Below, one piece after another: positions 26,243-33,718 of a DNA stretch of 64,000 nt. The notes under the pieces are model-generated. The model was not told the origin of the DNA. It ran no database searches and saw only the letters and a program-made list of their open reading frames with translations. Source of the stretch: Natronoflexus pectinivorans (lineage in GTDB: Bacteria > Bacteroidota > Bacteroidia > Bacteroidales > Marinilabiliaceae); assembly GCF_004345615.1 (NCBI RefSeq), contig NZ_SLWK01000007.1, forward strand, positions 1-64,000, given 5' to 3'. The translations under genes and the position numbers were made by a program. Position 1 is the stretch's first letter; every line of letters begins with the position of its first letter.

Positions 26243-26307
26243 ATATTAAATTAAATCCCTTGCCACCCTTCACATTTCCACCTCTTACCCTTCACCCTCT
26301 TACCTTT

Positions 26308-26925
26308 TTACCTTTCATTTTCAAAATGATCTTTAATGAGGTTTGAGAATTGTGAAAGTTCTTCAAATAGTAGTTCACTGATGGTTTCGGCCAACAGGTT
26401 TAGATTTCGTTTTTCAAGTTCTTTTTTTCGCACAGCACTGTGCGAAAAAATAATCTGGTCTGCTCGTATGTCTAACAAGGCCAATTCAATATTGAGGTGT
26501 GCATAAAAAGTTCGGCCATCCTGTATCACTTCAAGGTTATTAATGTTGGTTTGTATTTGATATGTAGGAATAACCTGCCAAAACCTTGTAGCAACTCTTT
26601 TAAAGATGTTGCTGTCAGAAAAAAAGTCTATTATCATGTGAGTAATGGCTTCGGATGGTCGAACGGCCCATTCATGATTCTCAAAATAGCGAATTTGGTG
26701 TGATTGGTTCCTCAGTGCAATATCTCGTGTGGCATAGGCCGGTGAAATCCTTATTTCCGCAATTTCACACCAGGCGTCAATCAACGGTAAAGAGTCCGAA
26801 ATGATTTCAGCGCGATGTGTTGGTGTCAATTCTATCAGGTAGTAGTTTTTTACGACAGTTTTTTTACTTCCACATGAAGAAAGTATTAAGGACATCAGTA
26901 GCAATATTAAAATTTTCGACTTCAT
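26308..26925 (-). CDS. ABC-type transport auxiliary lipoprotein (PqiC/MlaA-partner type)
   Basis: A 205-residue lipoprotein with the acylated Cys at residue 18 (LILSSCGS). The mature part reads YYLIELTP...ISPAYATRDIALRNQSHQIRYFE and RPSEAITHMIIDFFSDSNIFKRVA, matching the auxiliary lipoprotein family (DUF330, PqiC-like), which in E. coli forms an outer-membrane ring that docks onto an MCE tube. The position between the MCE gene (54 bp) and the permease gene (65 bp) supports that role. A purine-rich tract separates it from the permease gene. Confidence 0.85.
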   Translation of the reverse strand: MKSKILILLLMSLILSSCGSKKTVVKNYYLIELTPTHRAEIISDSLPLIDAWCEIAEIRISPAYATRDIALRNQSHQIRYFENHEWAVRPSEAITHMIIDFFSDSNIFKRVATRFWQVIPTYQIQTNINNLEVIQDGRTFYAHLNIELALLDIRADQIIFSHSAVRKKELEKRNLNLLAETISELLFEELSQFSNLIKDHFENER

Positions 26926-26979
26926 AAGAGTTGTTGCTTAGATTAATTTCTTTTGATGATAGATTAAAATCATAGATAA

Positions 26980-27984
26980 TCAATCTCTTAAAAGATCATC
27001 CGGTGAATCTTTGGTTCGTGATCCGCGAATGAGTAGTGAAGGATCGCGGTTAATTTTTCTGGATGCTTCGTCAAGGTTTCTTAAAGTTGATTTCAACAAT
27101 GATTGAGATTCAACCAAATATTGGCTTCCCCGGTTGATGTCATCATCTACCTTGATGAGAAGTTGTTGGGTGTGTTGAGCCAGAATTGCCAAATCTTCAA
27201 TCAGTTGCTTTATGTTCGATTCATTGATGGTATGAGTTATCTCACGCAGGTTTCCTATTATTTGGCTGATTGAGTCTCCGGTAGCGTAAGCATTAATCTG
27301 TTCAACTGTGCTTTGAATAAGATTGGTTGATGCAATAAGGTTTTCGGTAACCAGATTGGCTGCATGGACGGTTGATCTGATGTTGGCTCTGTTTTCCCGA
27401 ATGATGGTATCAAGAGATAGGATGGTTCGGTCGGTATTGTTCGCCAATCGTGTGTAATCATCAACCATCCCCGTTATTTTATCGATGTTATGTTGACTTG
27501 TGAGTCTCAACAGATTGTTGAGAACTTGTTCTGCTTTTTCTGCAATGACTTCTGCTTTCCCGGTTATTTCGTCAGCCAGTGAAGTTCCGGGCTCAATAAA
27601 TCCACCCGGTTTTAAAAAAGCAGATTCATTGGTGCCTCCACGAATTTCTATCGATTTGAGGCCGGTTATACCCATCGTTACAATATCAGCCTTTGAGTCT
27701 TCTTTAACAGGTGTTCCCGGTTTTAGAGACAGCTCAACAATGATGCTGGTTATATCTTCGGGATTAATTTGTATATCGGAAATTGAGCCAACACGAATTC
27801 CGAGATATCGAACCGGACTGCCCACTTCCATGCCACTGACTGATATTTCCTGAAAAGAAATGAAATAGGTATCCTTTCTCTCAAGTAGTTGACGTGCAGT
27901 GAAAAACACCATCAAAATAATGATGATGGCAGCACCGGTTGCCACAAAAATCCCGAGTCTTATTTTTTGCGCACGATTCTTCAT
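26980..27984 (-). CDS. MCE (MlaD family) lipid-binding protein
   Basis: A 334-residue protein, first gene of the leftward MCE operon. One membrane helix (about residues 10-29) anchors it in the inner membrane; the MCE domain (about 36-115) reads FQEISVSGMEVGSPVRYLGIRVGSI and GITGLKSIEIRGGTN. The rest is a long helical region (about 150-320) that in such proteins builds a tunnel or tube across the periplasm. With the lipoprotein, STAS-permease and ATPase it forms a complete envelope lipid carrier; direction and lipid are unknown. The longer helical tail and PqiC-like partner suggest a PqiB/YebT-like bridge more than the short E. coli MlaD. Confidence 0.92.
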   Translation of the reverse strand: MKNRAQKIRLGIFVATGAAIIIILMVFFTARQLLERKDTYFISFQEISVSGMEVGSPVRYLGIRVGSISDIQINPEDITSIIVELSLKPGTPVKEDSKADIVTMGITGLKSIEIRGGTNESAFLKPGGFIEPGTSLADEITGKAEVIAEKAEQVLNNLLRLTSQHNIDKITGMVDDYTRLANNTDRTILSLDTIIRENRANIRSTVHAANLVTENLIASTNLIQSTVEQINAYATGDSISQIIGNLREITHTINESNIKQLIEDLAILAQHTQQLLIKVDDDINRGSQYLVESQSLLKSTLRNLDEASRKINRDPSLLIRGSRTKDSPDDLLRD

Positions 27985-28159
27985 CCCGCTTTGTTTTAGA
28001 ACTTATTTGATGTGTTAAATTACATATTTTATATAAGATCTACAATACAATTGGCTTTAGAGCCAATTGAATTCGACGTAGTAACAATATATGATTGATA
28101 TTTAGATTGTTTTGTTGAAAAAAAAGATTTAAATAGATGTGTTTAATGTTAAAAATCAT

Positions 28160-28167
28160 TAAGTTTG
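28160..28167 (+). promoter_or_regulatory. -7 element for sensor kinase gene
   Basis: TAAGTTTG, a perfect TAnnTTTG, 27 bp before the start codon; no clear -33 element. Confidence 0.45.
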
Positions 28168-28193
28168 CAAGGTAATTAATTCATTACCCTACC

Positions 28194-30197
28194 ATGAATT
28201 TCATTAGAGTTTTTCTTTTTTATTTAATTATCGCTCAATTTTGCAATATCAGCAATGTTGCTGCCGAAATGATCCCGGATAGGATAAGGGTTGCTGTATA
28301 TAGTAATTATCCATTCGTTTTTGTTAATGATTCGGGAATTGCAAATGGCTTGTACATTGATATAATTGAGCAAACCGCTAAAAAAAACAATTGGAAACTG
28401 GAATATATTCCAACTACATTACGCGAAGCATTAAGCTTGTTAAATAATAGTAGGATTGATATCATTCCTGCCATTGGCTATTCAGAGCTTCGAGATTCAT
28501 TGTTTTATCTCAATAATGAGTTGGTTTTTCTTAATTGGGGAACTGTTTATACCACTCGAGGTCAAAACATAAAATCGGTTATTGATTTGGAAGGCAAGAT
28601 TGTTGGAGTTCAATATGCAGATTTACATGCTGTTGAGTTTCAACAGATGATCAGCGATTTCAGAGTTGAGTGCCGACTCAGATGGTATACATCCTATAAC
28701 GATATGCAACGGGCTTTATCTGTTGGCCAAATTGATGCTGCCTTATTTAACCGAGCATATGGTGAAAGAAGTAAGTATTTATTGAGATTGGAATCAACTC
28801 CCATTATTTTGAATCCGGTAGAGATGAAGTTTGCCGGAAACCATTCTGGTCAGCATCTGCTTGCAGCAATAGATGATCAGATTCGATTGTTAAAAACCGA
28901 TAAGACATCCGAATTTCAGGCATTACTGGATCAATGGACAACTCCGGGTCCTGACTTTTCAGTATTTCGGAAATGGATATATATTTTCATCGTATTTATT
29001 TTGGTGATTTTGGTTTCGTTTCTGATTTTATTGACTGTGTTTTTAAAATCCCGATTTGAAGAGAAGTCTGCTCTACTTGAGAAAGAAAGAGCTTCCCGGC
29101 AAGACATTGAGCGACGTATGGAAATTTCAGAGAAGGAGAAGTCAATGATCTTAAACAGTGTGAGTGATCTGGTGCTCTTTTTATCTCCCGAAAACCGGGT
29201 GTTATGGGCCAACAATCATTTCTTTAAAACTTTTAATAAGCGCGTGGAGGATGTAAAAGGCAAAGCTTTTAATGAGATAGTACCCATAGATGTTTCACAA
29301 TTTACTAATGAACCCTCAGAAGATGGAAAGTTGAAAACAAGATATCATGAATATTTCTTGCCCGATGATCACAGAGTGTTTAAAGCAACAGTAAACCCTG
29401 TGTTTAATGAAAATGAGCAATTTGAAGGTTATGTAAAAACACTAACTGATGTCACACTTCAAAAGCATATTGAAAATGAACTGCTAAAAGCAAAAGAAGA
29501 TGCAGAAGAGGCTGATAAACTTAAAAGTGCTTTTTTGGCCAATATGAGCCATGAAATTAGAACCCCAATGAATGCCATTATTGGATTTACAGAATTGCTT
29601 GAACTTGATGATTCGTCAAACGACGAGAAGAAGGATTATCTAAAAATAATCCGTTCGAATGGTCATCATTTGATGATGTTGATTTCTGATATTTTGGTTT
29701 TCTCTCAAATTGAAACAGGTCAATTGCAAATAGTCCGTAGTGCTATTGATGTAAAATCACTTCTCAATGAAATATATAGCCAGTTCTCTGAAGAGATGAG
29801 AAGGAGCGACAAAATGGTCGAATTTAAGCTTGATGTGGAAATATTTAATAGTGGAGAGATGTTCACCGATCCGATACGCTTGCGTCAGGTTTTATACAAT
29901 CTTATTAATAATGCCATAAAGTTTACCTCAAAGGGTTCAATTGTTTTGGGATGCAGAGCCGGAAAAGAAAACTTTATGTTTTATGTAAAAGATACTGGTA
30001 CAGGTATTCCAAAATCAAAACAACAGGTTGTTTTTAAGAGGTTTGAACAGGTGCATGGCAGTAATGGAAAGAAGTATACCGGTACAGGCTTGGGCTTAGC
30101 TATTTGCAGGGAATTGGTCTATCTTATGGGAGGCCGAATCTGGCTTAAATCAAGGGAAGGGGAAGGCAGTACTTTCTATTTTGAGTTGCCGGGATAA
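28194..30197 (+). CDS. Sensor histidine kinase with periplasmic solute-binding domain
   Basis: A 667-residue kinase without receiver domain. Signal peptide (1-24), a periplasmic SBP_bac_3 domain (about 30-250; VAVYSNYPFVFVNDSGIANG and LKTDKTSEFQALLDQWTTP), a membrane helix (about 261-287), a short coiled coil, a PAS domain (about 315-425; ILNSVSDLVLFLSPENRVLWAN split in the middle), then HisKA with FLANMSHEIRTPMNAIIGF (His453) and a HATPase domain with NLINNAIKFT, DTGTGIP and TGLGLAICRELV. Such domain sets sense amino acids or similar small ligands, as in BvgS-type kinases. No response regulator is near. The last gene before the attenuated Phe/Tyr operon; a regulatory link is unproven but the SBP fold often binds amino acids. 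Confidence 0.92.
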   Translation: MNFIRVFLFYLIIAQFCNISNVAAEMIPDRIRVAVYSNYPFVFVNDSGIANGLYIDIIEQTAKKNNWKLEYIPTTLREALSLLNNSRIDIIPAIGYSELRDSLFYLNNELVFLNWGTVYTTRGQNIKSVIDLEGKIVGVQYADLHAVEFQQMISDFRVECRLRWYTSYNDMQRALSVGQIDAALFNRAYGERSKYLLRLESTPIILNPVEMKFAGNHSGQHLLAAIDDQIRLLKTDKTSEFQALLDQWTTPGPDFSVFRKWIYIFIVFILVILVSFLILLTVFLKSRFEEKSALLEKERASRQDIERRMEISEKEKSMILNSVSDLVLFLSPENRVLWANNHFFKTFNKRVEDVKGKAFNEIVPIDVSQFTNEPSEDGKLKTRYHEYFLPDDHRVFKATVNPVFNENEQFEGYVKTLTDVTLQKHIENELLKAKEDAEEADKLKSAFLANMSHEIRTPMNAIIGFTELLELDDSSNDEKKDYLKIIRSNGHHLMMLISDILVFSQIETGQLQIVRSAIDVKSLLNEIYSQFSEEMRRSDKMVEFKLDVEIFNSGEMFTDPIRLRQVLYNLINNAIKFTSKGSIVLGCRAGKENFMFYVKDTGTGIPKSKQQVVFKRFEQVHGSNGKKYTGTGLGLAICRELVYLMGGRIWLKSREGEGSTFYFELPG

Positions 30198-30231
30198 AAT
30201 ATGTGAGAATTGTCATTTTTTTTAGAAATGA

Positions 30232-30263
30232 TTTGTACCGTGAAAATTTTATACTTAATTTTG
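30232..30263 (+). promoter_or_regulatory. Promoter of the Phe/Tyr operon
   Basis: TTTG (30232-30235), exactly 20 nt, then TAATTTTG (30256-30263): a full match to the Bacteroidota primary-sigma consensus. Transcription should begin near 30270, 23 nt before the leader peptide start. Confidence 0.75.
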
Positions 30264-30292
30264 TGCTGTTGATGTAACAGAATCTGATTATC

Positions 30293-30397
30293 ATGAAGCG
30301 ATACACATCCTATTTTTATTATTTCTTTTTCTTCTTTTTTTGGTTCTACGGCCAAAAGAGGTGGGTTTTGTGTTTCCCTGAACAAGAAATGAAATAG
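30293..30397 (+). CDS. Aromatic leader peptide of the Phe/Tyr operon
   Basis: A 34-codon frame starting ATG AAG CGA and ending TAG. Residues 4-19 contain 14 aromatic residues of 16, including the run YFYYFFFFFFWFY; in total nine Phe, five Tyr and two Trp. It lies between a perfect promoter and a terminator hairpin, directly ahead of pheA and tyrA, and its Phe codons overlap the RNA segment that controls the downstream hairpins. It is therefore a sensor of charged tRNA(Phe) and tRNA(Tyr), like pheL of enterobacteria but with Tyr codons too. The peptide itself probably has no other job. It is too short for routine gene callers. Confidence 0.88.
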   Translation: MKRYTSYFYYFFFFFFWFYGQKRWVLCFPEQEMK

Positions 30398-30412
30398 GAA
30401 TCCAGGATATTT

Positions 30413-30448
30413 AAAATCCCGCCTCTTTAACAAGAAGGCGGGATTTTT
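30413..30448 (+). terminator. Attenuator terminator of the Phe/Tyr operon
   Basis: AAAATCCCGCCT (30413-30424) pairs with AGGCGGGATTTT (30436-30447), extended inside by three more pairs, and runs into TTTTT. It lies between the leader peptide and pheA, 75 bp before the pheA start, so it can only act on this operon. Its 5' arm is shared with the antiterminator. Confidence 0.9.
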
Positions 30449-30522
30449 ATTTAGTGAAGGTTTAAAATCGAATTTATCAAGAGAAAATGCTCTTTGGGGC
30501 ATATTCAAAATAAAAAATAGAA

Positions 30523-31425
30523 ATGGAAAAATATAAAGTGGCCATTCAGGGATGGCAGGGAGCAAACCATGATATTGCGGCCAGGGCTTATTTCAATGGG
30601 GGAGAGGTTGAAATTGAACCTTGTCTGACCTTTTATGAATTATTCGATAAGGTTGGAAAAGATCAAAACGGATTACTTGGAATGGTTGCCATTGAGAATA
30701 CACTGGTTGGAAGTTTACTTTCGAACTACACTTTACTGAAGAATTCCGGTCTCTCGGTACTTGGTGAGCACAAGCTTAGAATTCGACATCAGTTGATGAC
30801 GCTTCCGGGGCAAACCATAGCCGACATCAAGGAGGTTCACTCGCATCCCATGGCCTTGGCTCAGTGTGAGCAGTTTTTCAGGGAGTACCCGCATATACGG
30901 CTTATTGAATCTGAAGATACAGCTTTAAGTGCAAAGCTTATTCAAGAAGGAAAAATAAAGGGTGTTGCGGCCATTGCTTCTTCTCTTGCTGCTAAACTTT
31001 ATAACCTGGAAATTATTGCAAAGGATATTGAAACCAATAAGCATAATTATACCCGGTTTTTAGTGGTAGGCAAACCTAATAAGGCTGAATTCAGCAAAAT
31101 GCTGGAGCAAAATTTAGTAAATAAATCGTCAATTGTATTTTCTGTGCCTCACGAGGAAGGTAGTTTGTCAAAGGTGTTAACCATCCTGGCTTTTTACAGA
31201 ATTAATCTCTCCAAGATTCAGTCCTTGCCAATTGTAGGGCAAGAGTGGCAATATCTTATGTACATTGATATCGATTTTAATGATTATCAACGTTATTTAC
31301 AATCACTTGATGCCATACGTCCTCTCTGTGAGCAGCTGAGTGTGCTAGGTGAGTATCGTGCCGCAGACACTCTTTATGTTACCAATGGAGACGCAGTGGT
31401 GAAAAAAGCAGATGCCGAAAACTAA
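30523..31425 (+). CDS. pheA: Prephenate dehydratase
   Basis: A 300-residue PheA of the stand-alone type (no chorismate mutase), converting prephenate to phenylpyruvate for Phe synthesis. The start KVAIQGWQGANHDIAARAYF matches the family, the catalytic Thr-Arg-Phe is in NKHNYTRFLVVG, and the C-terminal ACT domain begins at about 206 (FSVPHEEGSLSKVLTILAFY) with KIQSLPI in place of the usual ESRP, so feedback by Phe is likely but its affinity cannot be read. First structural gene after the attenuator. Its stop lies inside or just before the aminotransferase start, so translation is probably coupled. Confidence 0.95.
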   Translation: MEKYKVAIQGWQGANHDIAARAYFNGGEVEIEPCLTFYELFDKVGKDQNGLLGMVAIENTLVGSLLSNYTLLKNSGLSVLGEHKLRIRHQLMTLPGQTIADIKEVHSHPMALAQCEQFFREYPHIRLIESEDTALSAKLIQEGKIKGVAAIASSLAAKLYNLEIIAKDIETNKHNYTRFLVVGKPNKAEFSKMLEQNLVNKSSIVFSVPHEEGSLSKVLTILAFYRINLSKIQSLPIVGQEWQYLMYIDIDFNDYQRYLQSLDAIRPLCEQLSVLGEYRAADTLYVTNGDAVVKKADAEN

Positions 31426-31447
31426 CCAGATAACAAATATTTACAGA

Positions 31448-32608
31448 ATGATTGAACCAGCAAAGCGGATTGGAACCGTACAAGAATATTACTTTTCTGT
31501 TAAACTTAAGCAGATAGAACAAATGCGGCAGGCAGGAATCGATGTGATCAATCTTGGAATTGGAAACCCGGATCAGGCTCCTGCGGACTCAGTTCTCGAT
31601 AAGTTGCATGAATCTGCACAGGTACCCGGTAATCATGGTTATCAGAGTTATGTTGGAATTCCGGCTTTGCGGAATGGCTTCTCAGAATTATATAAAAAGT
31701 ATTATAACGTTGATCTGGATGCCAATACTGAAATTTTACCTATGATGGGCTCCAAGGAGGCCATCATGCATATTTCAATGGCATTTCTAAATCCCGGTGA
31801 TGGTGTTTTGCTGCCCAACCCGGGGTATCCAACTTATTCGGCTGTTGCTAATCTGGTAGGAGCAGAGGCTCATTTTTATGATCTGAAAGATGAAAATGGA
31901 TGGCAACCTGATTTGGCAGAACTGGAAAAGAAGGATCTTTCAGGGGTAAAGCTGATGTGGGTGAATTATCCAAATATGCCAACAGGAACTGCGGCGAATC
32001 CTGATGTTATGAAATCTTTAATTGATTTTGGAAAGCGTCATAACATTGTTATTTGTAACGATAATCCATATAGTTTTATTCTAAATCCAAAACCTTCCAG
32101 TATCCTTTCTGTTGAAGGAGCAAAGGATATTGCCATAGAACTAAACTCGCTTAGCAAGTCACATAATATGGCCGGATGGCGCATTGGAATGGTGGGAACC
32201 AATTCACAGTTTATCAACTACATTCTGAGGGTAAAAAGCAACATGGATTCCGGAATGTTTCGGCCACTTCAGGAGGCAGCATCAGTGGCTCTTGCGCTGG
32301 ATGACGAATGGTACCGCAAGATTAATAGAGTTTACGAAAAACGCAGAACTCTGGTGTGGGAAATCATGGATACCCTTGGAAGTTCATACGATAAGAATCA
32401 GGTAGGTATGTTTATTTGGGCTAAAGTGCCTTCAACTGTTGAAAATGGGCAGGCTGTTAGCGATGAGGTTTTGGACAAAGCTCACGTATTTATTACTCCG
32501 GGATTTATTTTTGGTAGTAATGGAGAAAAATACATCAGAATTTCATTATGTACGCCTGAAGACAAATTAAAAGAAGCAATTAATAGAATTAAGAATATAC
32601 AAATTTAA
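31448..32608 (+). CDS. Class I/II aminotransferase, probably aromatic
   Basis: A PLP-dependent fold-type I aminotransferase of about 386 residues. The frame is open from an ATG at 31412 inside pheA, but the ATG at 31448 gives the usual start MIEPAKRIGTVQEYYFSVKL, so that is chosen (the longer form would have 398 residues). PLP-site motifs: NLGIGNPD near the start, PNPGYPTYSA, NYPNMPTGT (Asn), and SLSKSHNMAGWRIGMVG with the Schiff-base Lys. Its place between pheA and the DAHP synthase gene suggests transamination of phenylpyruvate and 4-hydroxyphenylpyruvate to Phe and Tyr; close relatives are also annotated as aspartate or LL-diaminopimelate aminotransferases. Confidence 0.88.
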   Translation: MIEPAKRIGTVQEYYFSVKLKQIEQMRQAGIDVINLGIGNPDQAPADSVLDKLHESAQVPGNHGYQSYVGIPALRNGFSELYKKYYNVDLDANTEILPMMGSKEAIMHISMAFLNPGDGVLLPNPGYPTYSAVANLVGAEAHFYDLKDENGWQPDLAELEKKDLSGVKLMWVNYPNMPTGTAANPDVMKSLIDFGKRHNIVICNDNPYSFILNPKPSSILSVEGAKDIAIELNSLSKSHNMAGWRIGMVGTNSQFINYILRVKSNMDSGMFRPLQEAASVALALDDEWYRKINRVYEKRRTLVWEIMDTLGSSYDKNQVGMFIWAKVPSTVENGQAVSDEVLDKAHVFITPGFIFGSNGEKYIRISLCTPEDKLKEAINRIKNIQI

Positions 32609-32614
32609 TAAGCC

Positions 32615-33718
32615 ATGTCAAAACTTAATATTGAAGCGATTAAATTTCCGGGATTGGAGTTGAAACGTCCGGTTATTATTTCCGGCCCTTGTAGTGCCGA
32701 AACCGAAGAGCAGGTGTTGGCCACCGCTAAAGAACTTGCCGCTATTGGAGTTAAAATTTTTCGCGCAGGTATCTGGAAGCCGCGCACCCGTCCAGGCGCT
32801 TTTGAGGGGGTAGGGTCTCTTGGTTTACCCTGGTTAAAGCGTGTCAAGGAAGAAACCGGAATGTTTATTGGTGTTGAGGTTGCTACATCGCATCATGTTT
32901 ACGAAGCACTAAAATTTGGAGTTGACATGGTTTGGGTTGGGGCTCGTACGTCGGCAAATCCATTTGCAGTGCAGGAGGTTGCTGATGCATTAAAGGGCGT
33001 TAACATTCCTGTTTTTGTGAAGAATCCGGTTAACCCCGATTTGGATCTCTGGATTGGCGCACTAGAACGAATTAATGGTGCCGGAATTACTCAATTGGGA
33101 GCCATTCATCGTGGTTTCAGCACCTATGATAAATCTGAATTCCGCAACCATCCTCAGTGGCAAATTCCTATTGAATTGCATCGTCGAATTCCTGAATTGC
33201 CAATTATTACTGATCCAAGTCACATCGGCGGTACACGTGACCTGATTGCCGATATCTCTCAGGAGGCTATGGACTTAAACTTCGATGGGCTGATTATTGA
33301 AGCTCATAATTGTCCTGAAAAAGCCTGGAGCGACGCTTCACAGCAAGTTACACCCGCTCGCCTTAAAGAAATCCTTGACAATCTTGTGTTGCGTCGTCCT
33401 AAAATTGGAGATACTCCACGTAACGCACTGGATGAACTAAGAAAAAAGATTGACGAACTTGATAATCAATTATTGGATGTGCTGAATGAGCGTATGAAGA
33501 TTTCTGAAGCCATTGGTCAATATAAATATGAGAATAACATAACCATTCTTCAGACTCGTAGGTATGATGAAATTATGAAGGATAGAGTTGGAAGAGCTGC
33601 AAGTCGTGGATTGGATGCTGAGTTTGCTACCAAAATATTTGAATCCATTCACGAGGAATCCATCTCATGTCAGAGTGCCATCATGAATCGTGAGTTAAAA
33701 CGTAAAGAAGGTAAATAG
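32615..33718 (+). CDS. Bifunctional DAHP synthase / chorismate mutase
   Basis: A 367-residue fusion. Residues 1-265 are a type I-beta (KDO8P-like) DAHP synthase, the first shikimate step from PEP and erythrose 4-phosphate: SGPCSAETEEQVL, FRAGIWKPRTRPGAFEGVG, GARTSANPF, VFVKNPVNPDL, ITDPSHIGGTRDL. Residues 272-367 are an AroQ-type (type II) chorismate mutase: LDELRKKIDELDNQLLDVLN and RMKISEAIGQYK, the segment joining chorismate to prephenate. The fusion with mutase at the C-terminus is known in Bacteroidota, where the mutase part also serves allosteric inhibition by prephenate. Six bp after the aminotransferase and abutting tyrA. Confidence 0.95.
   Translation: MSKLNIEAIKFPGLELKRPVIISGPCSAETEEQVLATAKELAAIGVKIFRAGIWKPRTRPGAFEGVGSLGLPWLKRVKEETGMFIGVEVATSHHVYEALKFGVDMVWVGARTSANPFAVQEVADALKGVNIPVFVKNPVNPDLDLWIGALERINGAGITQLGAIHRGFSTYDKSEFRNHPQWQIPIELHRRIPELPIITDPSHIGGTRDLIADISQEAMDLNFDGLIIEAHNCPEKAWSDASQQVTPARLKEILDNLVLRRPKIGDTPRNALDELRKKIDELDNQLLDVLNERMKISEAIGQYKYENNITILQTRRYDEIMKDRVGRAASRGLDAEFATKIFESIHEESISCQSAIMNRELKRKEGK

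Larger units (their letters stand above)
30198..30522 (+). promoter_or_regulatory. Leader region of the Phe/Tyr operon (transcription attenuator)
   Basis: The region holds a complete attenuator: promoter (30232-30263), leader peptide gene (30293-30397), and three competing RNA pairings. Segment 1 is in the Phe codon run (30331-30338) and can pair with segment 2 (30354-30361, 8 bp, one G-U). Segment 2 (30355-30369) can pair with segment 3 (30413-30428) over 15 bp with one G-U and one bulged base, the antiterminator. Segment 3 pairs with 30437-30447 to make the terminator. A ribosome stalled on Phe/Tyr codons would cover segment 1, free segment 2 and let the operon be read; fast translation would let 1:2 and the terminator form. 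The mechanism is the classical one known from proteobacterial pheL/trpL. Confidence 0.88.

Noticed and set aside
28194-30197. Hybrid kinase with C-terminal receiver
   Set aside because: The protein ends in the standard FYFELPG-type ATPase end directly before the stop and the operon leader follows.
30176-30565. Minus-strand frame of 129 codons over the pheA leader
   Set aside because: It is the shadow of the leader region; the plus-strand leader peptide, promoter and terminator explain the sequence.
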